From assembly GCF_018294505.1 (NCBI RefSeq), contig NC_057802.1, forward strand, positions 555,361,716 through 555,425,715: a DNA stretch of 64,000 bases, read 5' to 3'. The notes under the pieces are model-generated. The model worked only from the letters and a program-made list of their open reading frames with translations, searched no databases and was not told where the DNA came from. The position numbers were made by a program, and so were the translations under genes. Positions 1 through 11,640 of this stretch are shown in pieces; positions within the stretch are counted from its first letter, which is position 1; every line of letters starts with the position of its first letter. The stretch comes from Triticum aestivum. Its lineage: Eukaryota; Streptophyta; Magnoliopsida; Poales; Poaceae.

Positions 1-1804
1 GGGCAGTGGTACCGCGCGCCGGAAAGCGCCGCCGCTCTACTGGATGCTACGCCCGAGGCCCCTGCCGCGCGCCACGCGGGCAACTGCCTGCGCGTCGTAA
101 TTGACGGTCACTGGCAGTCGCGCAGGTCTCCATTGGCCGCTGTCTCCACATCGGAGCCGTGGGCCACAACCACCTCCTCATTGGTTTGGTCGTCTCCGGA
201 CGCCGGCCGAGGCCGCGCTTGTAGGAGCGGAACCAAGGACGCCTCCGTCCGCCAAGAAACGCGTTGCTTCGTTGCCGGCCGTGAATACCAAGCATGCTGC
301 ATGCCGAAGATCGCGTCGCTTCCATGTACGGCGTGGAGGACGTCCTTCGACTTATGCGTGAGCCCTAAGGGCAACTGCTGCATGCGTGCTCGTCGAGGAC
401 GCTGTGCCGAATGGATAGATGCCATCGCCAGTTATTCCATTTCGATTGTTCCTGTGCATACGTTTAATCCAATCGAATAATTTTAAGGTCATTGATTAAA
501 CACAAGAGGACAATACCCAAATCTGTGTGGAAATAAGCCGTGCTCCTGTTGATCTTCAGAGCAGCGTCTGGCCATGGCACGGGAAGGCATCGCCGTGAGT
601 GTTTAACGGAACCGCGGTTGAAAATTCCTCCAGATTCCTACTCGGAGTAGCAATCGGTGTCTCCATGCTTTGGATCCGCTTGAGTAGTATATGCATAAGA
701 TCAATAGAAATTTCACAATAGTGATTAGTAGATCTTAATTGCATGAGCAACTTTCTCCTAATCAATTCATTGTACGGATGCATGTAAGCGGAGAATCCTT
801 GTCTTTTTATGGACTGTACTATTCCCATCGCATGCATGCGTGGGCATCCTGTCGCCGCGACTGATGTCGTCCACGCCTCCACGACGGGATGGGCACCGCC
901 TCGTGTCTTCCTGCCATCGCCGATGCCACACAAAGATCCGCGAGACGTGAGGCCGCTGCTTTGCCTCGCGCGGAAGTGCGCTTCCCCGTTGCCGTTGCCT
1001 GTAACCGTTGTTTTCTCGCCGACTCCGCCATGCATCTGCACCACCGTGCGTAGCCGGAATCTCGCCGCCAACACGCGCTATACGACACCGCCGTCTCGCC
1101 TTTTTTTTTCTCTCACGGTAGAGATTATGTGCTGATAACGTATTGTAATATCAAAGTAATACAAATGATTCTCTTAAAGTGGGCGACCCACTGATATACA
1201 TGCTAAAGGGGTGTGTTGGGGAGACATCTCTTTTCCAACAGACACGACATCCCTCCCATACAATTGATCACATGTTTTTATTTTCTCAACAGGATCCTCT
1301 ATGCATAGAGGAGAGAAATCAGGTAAGCTACGGTGCAAGCTAGTGCAAAATGGAGAAGAAAAGTCAGGGACACGGTACACAATTACTGTTCACAGAAATA
1401 AATCTAAAATTAATTTTATTGCATCATAATTTTGTTTGTATGTAATTTTTATAAATGTATGCAGTAGATTTGTTCAAATCATTTTAGTCTTAATCCTATG
1501 GATGTGAAGAAGGAAAGTCAGGGTTATTGTAGCTTACATGACTTCTCTTCTTCATGTCACGCCATTTCCACAAAAGTTAGGCATTCAAATAAATATATTA
1601 GAATTTTTATAAATTATAAAGGCAGCTAAAACATGGTTTTGGCCCCTGTTTTAATTGTTTTAGGATAAATAAATATTTCCAAAAATGTTGGTTGCTGTTT
1701 GTTAAAAGGACCGTGGTAACTTCCGCACGTAGGGGGTGGTAACTTCCGCACGTAGGGGATTTAGCAACAGATCCGGACGATAGCTTCACTTCAATATTAT
1801 GCAT
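1..1804. other. Unclassified region, possible remnant of a minus-strand Copia element
   Basis: I recognise no gene here. Open frames on both strands in 1-1135 are short, overlap one another and carry no familiar motif. Read on the minus strand, 1124-1143 gives a CGTTATCAGCAC word next to a TATTACA-like end. Such words sit at the LTR/primer-site junction of some plant Copia elements, so 1-1135 could be the internal part and the sequence right of 1144 an LTR. No second LTR or coding domain confirms this. The rest (1140-1800) is AT-rich. It includes a directly repeated 23-24 bp word near 1713-1760 and a CATGCA simple repeat near 1798-1812. Confidence 0.25.
1713..1760. repeat. Tandem duplication of a ~23-bp word
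   Basis: The word GGTAACTTCCGCACGTAGGG occurs twice head to tail, separated by three or four bases. It looks like a local slippage duplication. No function is evident. Confidence 0.8.
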
Positions 1805-2072
1805 GCATGCAAACCCCAGAGGAGCTCTCTATAATCATATTCACGTGTATTTGCAATAGTCAATCTCATGCAACCATGCAACCATGCATATAGGACAAAA
1901 TTGATGACATTATCAAATATTCTCTTCAATCTTCAAATTCAAAATGTTATGTAGCTAAAACCGTCGCTCCGATTGAAGAACTGTTTTCACATAAAATATT
2001 CGTCGCGACCAGACCTTAGAAACAAGATCTCATGTTGGTATGTTTCGCCGACTTTTTTGGGGTCAAAAGTTA
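1805..2072. repeat. Left part of old AGTTAYC-type repeat unit, interrupted by CACTA
   Basis: This stretch aligns by eye with 28391-28660. Both contain ATTCAAAATGTT, a GATCTCATGTTGGTATGTT block and a CGACTTTTTT...AAAAGTTA block in the same order. The left copy stops at 2072 with TTA, where the CACTA transposon starts, and resumes at 28152. It is therefore pre-existing DNA that the CACTA element entered. The class of the unit is not known to me. Confidence 0.7.
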
Positions 2073-2290
2073 CACTAGTAGAAAAAGGGCCTATTGTCCC
2101 GGTTGGTAAGGGCCTTTTGTCCCGGTTTTTGAACCGGGACTAAAGGGTCGTTACTAATGCCCTAACCCTTTAGTCCCGGTTCTTACACGAACCGGGACAG
2201 ATGGGCCTCCACGTGGCCGGTGCGGTGAGCCCAGGCAGGAGGGCCTTTGGTCCCGGTTGGTGGCACTAACCGGGACCAATAGGCATCCAC
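2073..2290. repeat. CACTA terminal inverted repeat and subterminal repeats (element 3' end)
   Basis: The 13-bp TIR is followed by several direct and inverted copies of GGTCCCGGTT and AACCGGGAC words. In En/Spm elements, subterminal arrays of this sort are bound by the TNPA-type protein, so these are the likely transposase-complex binding sites. That role is inferred from the family. Confidence 0.85.
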
Positions 2291-2648
2291 CCGTCAGCAT
2301 TTCAGTGGCTGGGGTTTTTGTTTTTTTTGAAGGGGGGTGGGGGGTTTGGGGGGTTAATTTAGGTGTTTCATATATTGTGTTAGCTAGATAATTAATAGAG
2401 AGAAGTGTCCTCTCTTATCTCCGTGCTTGGTCGACGCTACGTACTATATACGTATGGAGAGGACTAGACACGCTAGCTAGTAATTAAATGAAGGAAACAG
2501 AAGATCGTCATGAACATATGCATACAAAGAGAAGTGATATCGACCACCTCTCCTTCTCCGAGAGATTGGTCGAACAACAAGTTCTTGTATATCTATCCGA
2601 CACTACCGGCTACATATATACAATAATTATCTCTTACAATATAATCTC
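2290..2648. other. CACTA non-coding terminal sequence, ORF2 3' side
   Basis: AT-rich sequence between the subterminal repeats and the ORF2 stop codon. It probably holds the 3' UTR and polyadenylation region of ORF2. I see no further gene or repeat. Confidence 0.5.
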
Positions 2649-5600
2649 CTAATTAAATTGTAAGAACACAGGGTCCACATAGTATTTTCCGTTTTCAGCG
2701 ATCACGTGGTCAAGGAAGAATGCCGCCAATTCCTCTTGAATTGCTCGCATACGATCTGGTGCTAGGAGTTCATCCCGCTTCCGAAACATATATATATGAA
2801 TAAATGAAACTCAACACAAATGATGGTAATAAAAAAATTGTGAATATTATTGCTTACGCACTTCATATTGTTCGTCAGAGTAGCCCCGCTCACAGGTCGT
2901 GTAGCGGATGGACTCGCAAACGTAGTATCCACTGTAATTATTCCCGGGTTTCTGCCACAACCACTTTACAAGAAATAGAGGTCAATCAAACTGATAAGCA
3001 AGCATGCTAAATGGTATTGATGAAACAAGCGCTTGAATCACTAGGAGATGCGCGGAACATGCTACTATAGTACCTACTTTCGGGTGTTTAAATTGCAGCT
3101 TCTTCGGCAGTCCCGGAGCTTTTTTGGTGAATTTTCTCCAAACCCTGCCAGACAAAGAAAACAATTACTTGATATCAGGAAATGAACAAAGTTGCTGATA
3201 TGGTGGATAATGATCGATTTAACTTACTTCTCGAGCATTTGAGTCATGTCCGCATAGTCCTGGGGATCTTTTCGTCTCGAGTCTAAGACGGTTACTACTC
3301 CCTGCTCAAGCTTAATCTCTAGGAGAATATAGTGGAAGCTGCGCACGCATGTATAAGTCAACAATTACATTACTATAACCTGGACTAATAAGGGAACCGA
3401 ATATGCACAAGACAGTAACACTCACTTGAAATTGTAAGGAAAGAGTATTATATCTTTGTTTTCATTTATTACCAATGATCGTAGCAAGTTGGCCTCGGTA
3501 TATTCGGCATGATATTTAACCTCAGTTGCATCTATGAGATTTGTGTTAATGAACCCAATATCACTGATTTGTCTTTTCTTCAATTCGGCGATCTTCAATC
3601 TGCATAATATAGTGAGGCTAATTATAAATACATGCAATGATAGAGCTGACCTATATAGAGAGACTTAATAACAGAAGTAGTACTACTTACAAACAGTAGC
3701 AAGTGACCGTTGATTTATCGAGGGCCTTTTGATTGAAAAACTGGAAGAACTCCTCAAATGGAACATTCAACAGTTCAATTCCAACGAGGTCATGCTCCGG
3801 TTTAACTCTCAGCGTCAAAGTATCCCTCCCCCCAGACTCTCTGCAGGTTTTCATGTACCAATCATGTAATCTTCGCATCATCGTTGTTAGAGATATTTCA
3901 TCTTTTACGAGAGGCTTCCTGTAATGGTATTTGTGTTTGTCCACCTCCAAGATATCATAATGTACATCGTCGGGCAGGTAATCTCCAAGATTGCTATAAC
4001 CGGGCACCATCCTCGGATCATTAGCGACGATGTCGCTAGACACCTTGAGCGGGGGGCACGATTGGTTCGCTTGTTCGCCGAGCTGGGCAATTTTTTTCCT
4101 AGCTCGTCGTTCTTTTAACCTTTGATCACTGACAGTACTTTCCGACCGCTCCGCTTCGGCAAATGTCTTTGCAATAATGCGCTCATAGTTGCCTTTCGGC
4201 GGAGACTTTGGTGGTTTTATCAGGGCAGCCAGAGTGTGCTTCGCTTTCACCGGATCTACGTTCTCCTCCAGAGGTGGATGTTTATTTGCTTTCACCCCTT
4301 CAAAGAAGTTTTTCACTTCGGCTCGCACGATCTTCCTGGTTTTCTCCTCGGTCCTCTCGTATGGTAACTTCTCTGGAGTCTTCGGAGAAGGACCGAATAT
4401 GTATTGCCTCCCGCCTCTAGCTGTACAGCTAGACGCCGGCAGAGCAAACGGAGTGGCTGCGGCTGTCTTCTTTCCTTGCTTACGAGGCGTCGGAGAAGGA
4501 CTACGACGCGCCAGAGCAGCCGGAGCGGCGGCGGGTCTCTTCCGCCCGTGCTGACGAGGCGGAGAAGGAGGAGGCTGGCTGCTCTGGCGCGCCGGCGCAA
4601 GCGGAGAAGGAGGCGGAGTGCCGCCACGCACCGGAGAAGGAGGCTAAGTGCCCTGATCACTCACCGGAGGAGGAGGTGGAGTGCCGCCACACGCCGGAGA
4701 AGGAGGCTGAGTGCCCTGATCACTCGCCGGAGGAGGAGGCAGAGTGCCTTTACACGTCGGAGGCGTCCAGTTCAGAAGGTTGATGAGCTCCTTCCGCCAT
4801 AGGCATGGAGTCTTCACAGTAGAACCCAGCCGAGTCTCCCCTTCACCGGTAGGGTGGTCAAGCCGGAGGTCCTCAAATCCCTCCGTTATTTCATCCACCA
4901 TCACCCTAGCATATCCTTCTGGAATCGGCCGGCAGTGGTAGGTTGCGCCGGGTTCAGGAGGTAAAACAGAGCCAATAGCCGCCTTGACTTTGAAGTTTTG
5001 CCATTGTGTCATAAGGTGGCAATGTTGAGACTCCGTGATAGCATCCACGGGGTAGCTAGCAGGAGCCGTCAACACATGCTCCGGCTGAAGCAGCTCGGTG
5101 GAAGCCACGCTGCTTCTCCGCTGAGATGGCGGGGTAGTTTTGGCATGTCGATTGGCGTCTCGTTCCTCTAGAGCTTGAACCCTTTCGTGCAGCTTCTGAA
5201 TTCGGGTCTGCTCTACTTTTTTCCTCCTCTCCTGGCTTTTGTAACCGCCTGCGTCCGGAAGTCCAGCCTTCCACGGAACGGAGCCTGGCGTGCCTCGTGT
5301 CCGTCGAGGGTGCTCAGGATTCCCGAGGGTCATTGTGAGCTCGTCGTTCTCTCTGTCTGGAACGAACTTCCCTTGCTGCGCTGCATCGATATGGTGCTGA
5401 AGCCTCTTGACTGGTATTCTCATTTGCTTGTCCGTCCAAACGCACCTCCCTGATACAGGGTCCAATTTTCCGCCAGCCCCGAAGAACCAAGTCCGGCAAC
5501 GGTCCGGCCAGTTCATTGTCTCTGGTTTGACCCCTTTATCAAGCAGATCATTCTCAGCCTTGGCCCACTTAGGCCGGGCTTTGAGGTAGCCACCTGACCC

Positions 5601-6494
5601 CGTGCGATGGTGAAGCTTCTTCTTCGCAGCATTCTTCTTGTTTGTCGCTGACATCTTCTTACTCTTTTCCGATGTCTTGTGGGCCACAAATGCGGGCCAG
5701 TGATCTCTGATCTTCTCATACTGGCCGATGAATTTTGGTGTCTCTTCTTTGTCGACAAACGTTTTTAGCTTATTCTTCCACCTCCTGAATAGGTCTGCCA
5801 TCTTCTTAAGAGCATGAGACTTGATTAATTGCTCTTTAACTGGCTTCTCCGGATCCTCCTCTGGTGGTAGGGTGAAATTTGCCTTCAGCTCAGTCCAAAG
5901 ATCATCTTTCTGCATATCATTGACATAAGACACCTCAGGGTCTTCCTTCTTAGGCTTATACCATTGTTGGATGCTTATCGGGATCTTGTCCCTAACAAGA
6001 ACCCCGCACTGAGCGGCAAATGCTTCCTTTGTCCGGATGGGTTCAATCGGTTAGCCGTCGCGCGTGATTGCTGTGATCTCAAACCTTTCATCCGAGCACA
6101 ACTTTCTCTTCGGGCCTCGTCTCTTTACCGAAGTTGTGCTCGATCCGGAGGGCTAGAAAAAAGAAGTAAGATGAGAGTTAATTAATATGTGTACATACCA
6201 AAACAATGAATGCATCAATTAGCTAGTCAGCACAGGCTTAACTAATATATTTACATGGCCGGACTCTGTTCGGTCACCGGAGCCGTCACCACGGGCTCCT
6301 TCTTGCACCTGCATTGGGTCACCGAAGCCATCATAATCATGTCTTTCCTCCTCCACTCTTCGATCACCGTAGCCTGCTTCTTCACCCTGTTGTTCCAGAC
6401 CATCATTGTCGTTAAGATACGACAAGATATCACCTCCGGCTAAGATTATGTCCCCCAACACCTCTTCTGCTTCCTCATCTCGTCCGTTCTCCAT
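2649..6494 (-). pseudogene. CACTA ORF2: transposase-24-type (TNPA-like) protein with C48/Ulp1-like protease tail
   Basis: This is a multi-exon minus-strand gene. Exon 1 (6494-6255) starts ATG at 6494, encodes an acidic leader and ends at a GT donor. The main exon (6152-3691) has the Transposase_24-like region (WPDRCRTWFFGAGG around 5500, then basic and coiled sequence) and a long Pro-rich linker (about 4800-4450). Smaller GT-AG exons follow at 3599-3426, 3338-3228, 3144-3078 and from 2951 downward, ending at the stop 2649-2651. They encode a C48 peptidase-like region. Candidate His is at 3332-3334 (FHYILLEI), Asp at 3281-3283 (VLDSRR) and Cys at 2926-2928 (GYYVCESIRY). Two in-frame stops break the main exon: TAA at 6051-6053 and TAG at 4644-4646. 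The last intron acceptor near 2785 looks non-canonical. TNPA-type proteins bind subterminal repeats during transposition. What the protease-like domain does in CACTA elements is not settled. Confidence 0.8.
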
Positions 6495-6835
6495 TGTTTC
6501 TGCAAATATTACAACATGGCAATTATTACGCAAACATGACAGCAGGTGTCCTTGGCAACGCTTCAAGGGTAGGGGCACGGCGGGAGGGGGTAGGAGACCG
6601 ACATCGTTTTTTTCTAGGGTTTGGGTGTCCTCGAGAGTTTTGGTTAAGCGAGAGGGCCGAGGGGGTGCTCCCGTGGTATAAGTTATCACGGTCGAAGTTA
6701 TCCGGGTGGGGGTTATATCGACAACGACGACATACATACATGGGAAAATAATGTTATCGAGGAGGGGGTAGGTCGGACCCCCCCTCGTGTTGAAGTTATC
6801 GGGACACGGGGTATATCGACAACGACATATCCGAT
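6495..6835. other. CACTA region upstream of ORF2
   Basis: The minus strand has a CAG acceptor just before the ORF2 ATG, so a 5' UTR intron is possible. The sequence 6670-6835 contains AAGTTATC and TATATCGACAACGACGACA words, each present twice. They recall the AGTTATC words of the flanking repeat locus. No other gene is visible. Confidence 0.5.
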
Positions 6836-7190
6836 AAAAAATAAGAAGAAGAAGAAGAAATAAAAAGAGGAGAAGAAGATATTAATAGAGGAGAAGATTG
6901 AAGAAAAAAGGAAGAAATAAAAAGAGGAGAAGAAGAAAGGAATAGAGGAGAAGATCGAAGAAAAAAAGAAGAAAAAAAAGAGGAGAAGAAGAATGGAATA
7001 GAGGAGAAAAAGAAAAAATAGATTCTATTTTTTCTTCTTCTCCTCTATTCCTTTCTTCTTCTCCTCTTCTTTTTCTTCTTTTTTCCTCTTCTTTTTTATT
7101 TCTCCTCTTCTTCCTCTCCTCTTCTTCTCCTTTCTTCCTCTTCTTATTTTCGTTTTTCCTCTCCTTCTTTTTCTTCTTCTTTTTCCTAGC
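6836..7190. repeat. Polypurine/polypyrimidine inverted repeat
   Basis: Positions 6836-7020 are almost pure purine (AAGAAG/GAGGAG words). Positions 7023-7190 are almost pure pyrimidine (CTTCTT/CTCCTC words). The two halves form a snap-back hairpin centred near 7022. The innermost 30 or so bases of each arm pair with only about two mismatches, and the outer arms pair imperfectly. It lies between the ORF2 promoter side and the interior of the CACTA. Confidence 0.85.
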
Positions 7191-8062
7191 TAGATATATA
7201 AAACTTTTCTAAAAATGTAACTTTTGCATATATAAAACTTTTCCAAGGATCATCATTTCTCATATATATCCATCTATAGCCACATACATATATAAATGGA
7301 AAAAATGCTATGAACAAAAATACATATATACTTGGTAAATATTCTATGAACATCGTTTCTCATATATATCAATGCATACATCCATGGATCATCATTGCTC
7401 ATATATCCATAGTCATATATAAAAACTTTTTGTATATGAACAAAAAAACATTTTTTGACATATTTAGCACATTCTAAATTTTCCTAACTCTTTTACATCC
7501 ACAAAAATTACTCCAACTTCATGACAGTACCCACACTCCATTTCACCAAAAACCTTCTGATCCATAGTTCAAAATTTCAAATTTCATTCAAATGAAATTT
7601 GAACCAGATTCAAATTCCTTGCTGAAAACCTATTCTAACCAATCCAAAAATTCTGAAATTTTGCCATTACCTTTGTCTTGCATCAGTACCTCACCACAAA
7701 ATATCATAAATTCTAAAAATGCCCAAATCCATCTAGCATTTGATCAAACGCCCTCTATATGCATTGTTCATATCTGTAAAAAAAATCAGAAATTTCAGAA
7801 ATTTGGACAGCGTCTTGCTGCTGCTCCACTCCTTCTCCTCTCCTCTCCTTCTCCTCTCCTTCTGCTCTTCAATGCGTCGGGGCCGGCCGCGACCATGGAG
7901 CAGGGGCAGAGAGCAAGGGGCACTCGGGCGCAAAAGCGGCGCTCGATCGGGACCATGGGAAAGGGGGGCTCACTTCGAGGGGGGCGGCGATGGCAGGAGT
8001 CCGGCGACGAGGACGGCGGGCTCGGGGCAGCACGCGGTGACGGGGACGGCAGTCTCGGGATG
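7191..8062. other. CACTA internal non-coding region left of the gypsy insertion
   Basis: 7191-7560 is AT-rich with repeated TATATATCCAT and TATATAAAACTTTT words. 7560-7830 is AT-rich without an evident gene. 7860-8062 turns abruptly GC-rich with GGCGACGAGGACGGCGGGCTC words. These resume right of the gypsy element at 21516. Open frames in the GC-rich part are low-complexity artefacts. Confidence 0.6.
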
Positions 8063-9362
8063 TGTGACACCCAAGTTTTTATTTGGATTTTTCAAAAGAT
8101 TTTTATTTGACTTGAGGGGAGTGATTTAAATTTTTCTTCAAGAGAACTCTCCCTCTCAAATAATTTTCTTTATGGCAAAAGTTTTATTTGGATTCACCCA
8201 AGATCTGTCTTTGGTCTTGGAGGTTCTTGCTTTTCATTTGGACTCAAGACAAAATGTCTTTCATTTGGGGAAAATAACTTTTGAAAATCTTTTTGAAAAT
8301 GCACTATGGCTTTTGGAAAAATCCTTTGCCACTTTCAACAATTCCTTCTTGCCATGGCCTTAGTGCAAATCCTCTCTCCTAACCCTTCCCTCACCTTTGG
8401 ATCATGATTTGCATCAAATCCAGCAAGTTGAACCTCCCCATGTGATTATTTCCATTTAAATCTTATTCAAACAAAATTCTGCCTTCTCTTCTAGCACTTG
8501 GAGATTTACAAAGGAACTCCACTTTCTGTCTTGTTTTTTGCCCCCAAACCAACTTCCCCTCCTAGTCCTTTGAACCCTCAACCAAGATCCATGAAGATCC
8601 ACTGGTCTTCAGTTCAAATTTTTCAAACTACACTTGCTGCAAGTTTGGACCAGATTTGCCAAATTTGGTGAAATTCATTCAAAACCTTCTCCAAAAATTC
8701 CAAGTAAAATCAGGCAGCCTCTGGGTGCATTGAGTGGTCATCTCACCAAGTTACAGCCCCAGAAAATTTTAGCTCATAGCCAAAACCTTCTGTCGAACAC
8801 CTGCAGTGCAATGTCTATGTCAAGTTCAGAAAATTCAGAGATTCAGTCAGTGGCTTGCTGTCGTTTTCTTCAGAGAAGGACGTCGATCTCGCCAGTACCA
8901 CTGCGTCGCCTTGCTCCTTGTCCCCTCCCCCTTGTTCCTGCACCGCACGAACGCCTGGCGCCTTGCGGGCGTCGGCGACGAGCAGCAGAAGGTGCGCCAC
9001 CCCGTGACCGACGCCGGCGGCGGCTTTGTGGACGCCAGCGGGAGACACGGCGCCGACGACGCCACCCAGCACCGCCCAAACCACCGGAGCTCGCCGCGTG
9101 GCCTTCTACTCCCCCGAACGCGCTGCCGCTCTCGTCGTGAACCGCAGGGCGCGGAGCGCGCTCTCTGCCGCCGTCCAGCCCGTGCGGTCACCTCACCGTG
9201 GACCGACGCCATTACGCCAAGACCAACTCCGTTTAGCTGTGAAACGACTCCAGTAACCTCCACTGATGCTGCCTGGCCACTCAAACCTCCTGCCAATCCA
9301 CTGCTCCGCCGTAATCTCTCGCCGGAGATTCTCCGTTCACGGCCACCCCGTCGATCTGCCTA

Positions 9363-9370
9363 TAAATAGA
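9363..9370 (+). promoter_or_regulatory. Putative TATA box of gypsy 1 LTR promoter
   Basis: TATAAATA sits in a GC-rich context and is conserved exactly in the 3' LTR near 19236. A CCTATAAATAGAGGC setting is a good plant core promoter, and transcription would start about 30 bases downstream. This is a sequence match only. Confidence 0.7.
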
Positions 9371-10333
9371 GGCCCCGAGCTTCAACTCGAGCACCCACCA
9401 TCCCTGCACTCCCCCTAGAGCACGCCTAGCCACTGGAAGAGCCCCGAGGAGGTCTCCTTCCTCGACTCCGGCCGCCGCGACCCGCCACGGGATCCAGCTC
9501 GATTCGCCCCCGTGTGTGCTCCTCCGCCTCCATTCTCTTGCCAGTAGCTTCACCTTGCATCCCTCGTTCTGACCCGCGCCTCAATTCGTAGTTTGCAGCC
9601 CTCCACCGGAGTTCCGCATCCTCACCCGAGCCGCCGTCCGCCGGAGAAAGTGTCGCCGTCGACGTGGTGCTCCCCGTTGGTCGAGTCCACCACCCACCGA
9701 AGCGGAAGAAGACGCTGAAGCTCTTGGTGCCCTCCGTTTCTCCTAACTCGCCGTGGTTCGACGCCGGCGTCCACCGCAGTCTTCGGGCGCCGGCGAGCTT
9801 TTTAAACCTGACAGGTGGACCCCTCCTGTCAGCCTCTAATCTATTCTTTCGCGAACCGTTTTCTGTTGGCGCCTTCGGGCAAAATACGTCTTCTCTCTTT
9901 AGCTAGCGCATTTCTTACCGAAGCGTTTTCTGTTTTCTTAGTTTAAACCCTGGAACTTTTCTGTTTCATTACAGATAAGTCCCTGGACAGAAACCTTTAT
10001 AACTTTTTAATAAAAAGGTATTTTTGAGTGATTCTTTTTCTGACAGTCTTAAAATTTTGTCTAGTTTTTATGGGATTTATTTGAAAAATATTTGGAAAAG
10101 TTTCTGTGTACCCATTGGTTTTCACGTTAGTACCCGTTTCGTGATTGCCGTAGGTTCCGGGAGAGGTGACGGAGCCGCGAACTTCGCCGAGCTAGACTCC
10201 GACTTCTCCGAACCAGGCAAGCATGTTTCGAACATTTGATATGACAGGTGTTTTGCATGTTTGCGTGAAAGTTTTTGCGTGGCGTATGAGTGTCGGTAAA
10301 TACCTCGTTGCTTGTAAGGCAACTACCCGGTTG

Positions 10334-10640
10334 TTCCAAAGTCGTGATGATCTCTGATGAGAGATGGCCTAATCATGTGGTGACATGAAGGGCAGCAAGG
10401 TGGTACTGTTGTAGCATACCAGCCTTTCGTCATCCGACTTTCTCCGACGTTAACCTGGTTGGAGCCACGTTATCGTTCTTTTCCCGCATGTTCCAAAGTT
10501 GCGATGATCTCTGATGAGAGATGGCCTAATTCATGTGCATGAAGGGCAGCAAGGTGGTACTGTTGTAGCATACCAGTCTTGCGTCATCCGACTTTCTCCG
10601 ACGTTGACGTGGTTGGAGCCACGTCACCGTTCTTCCCCCC
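10334..10640 (+). repeat. 157-bp tandem duplication inside gypsy 1 LTR
   Basis: A block starting TTCCAAAGT and containing GATGATCTCTGATGAGAGAT is repeated with a period of 157 bp (10334 and 10491). The same duplication is in the 3' LTR (about 20210-20530), so it predates this insertion. Confidence 0.85.
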
Positions 10641-11340
10641 TTCCGTGCTACCACATGTCTCATTGCCAGGATGCGGTTTAGTAAGTTGGTAACCTCTTTC
10701 CATGTACACACCAAACAGAGAGGCCGGGATGATGGTACCTTGGCCCAGGATTGAAGCCAGTCATCCGGTCAGGGGGCATGGGTGTTTCCGGTTGGGACCG
10801 AGAGGGGGGGCACCCCCTTAGAGCGCGCGTATAGAAATTTGATCCCATGCTACGCGAGGTTGTAGCCTCCCCGTCTCAAGGTTTTTCTTGAACGTTGCTG
10901 AGGGTGATCCCTGGCTTCGGAAGGTTGAATTGGGTGTGTACTGGTTAGACGTGTTTCTTCCAAAACACCGTAGGCGGAACTAGTCCCCGTGACTACTGAA
11001 ATCCGTTGGCTGTGGTTAAGTACAAACTCTGCAGAGTCAAGTCCTTCCAAATCATCGTATCCATGATCTAGTAGTATAATCTTTATATCCGTACCTACCC
11101 GCATGGAAAACTTGCCCCGGTGAGCAAGCTCAAGTGGTAAATCCAGTTTTATTGTTATTCGTGTGGATGGACTAACTTTATATTTGTCTCATGCTTGTAA
11201 TAATTTACGTTCCCGAACTGTTGTATTATTGAGCTGTGATATAAGCCCTTTATGTGACGTCGCGTAGACGTCCGACTGTGGCATGCACTACTTGTAATTT
11301 TTGTTATAAGCCCTTTATGTGGTGTCGCCCCGACGCCCGA

Positions 11341-11640
11341 CTGTGGCATTATTATTCCGCATTTTCCGCTCGAGGAGTCTTTCAGACACTCGTCTGGCAC
11401 CAGAATTATTATTCTGCATTTTCCGCTCGAGGAGTCTTTCAGACACTCGTTTGGCACCAGCATTATTATTCCGAATTTTCCCGCTCGAGGAGTCTTTCAG
11501 ACACTCGTTTGGCACCAGTATTACTATTCTGCATTTTCCGCTCGAGGAGTCTTTCAGACACTCGTTTGGTACCAGTATTACTATTCTATAGTTTCCGCTC
11601 AAGGCGTCATTCAGACCCTCCCTTGGCACCCAGTATTTAA
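11341..11640 (+). repeat. 57-bp tandem repeats in gypsy 1 5' LTR
   Basis: CCGCTCGAGGAGTCTTTCAG recurs at 11366, 11423, 11481 and 11538, with a diverged copy at 11595 (period 57-58 bp). The 3' LTR keeps only the start of the first copy. Such arrays in LTRs often have regulatory roles, but none can be shown here. Confidence 0.9.

Noticed and set aside
556..1074. 172-codon open frame on the minus strand
   Set aside because: No recognisable domain, overlaps frames on the other strand, and mixed low-complexity composition. It is not enough for a gene call.
4404..4802. 132-codon Arg-rich plus-strand frame
   Set aside because: Antisense shadow of the Pro-rich linker in the CACTA ORF2.
8630..9370. 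Overlapping long open frames on both strands (also at 18500-19245)
   Set aside because: They lie wholly inside the two gypsy 1 LTRs in GC-rich DNA, where stops are rare. No domain and no start context.
10334..10560. CTGATGAG words in the gypsy 1 LTR, suggestive of a hammerhead ribozyme core
   Set aside because: The required GAAA strand and the three helices are not found nearby. CTCTGATGAGAG is simply a short palindrome inside the 157-bp duplication.
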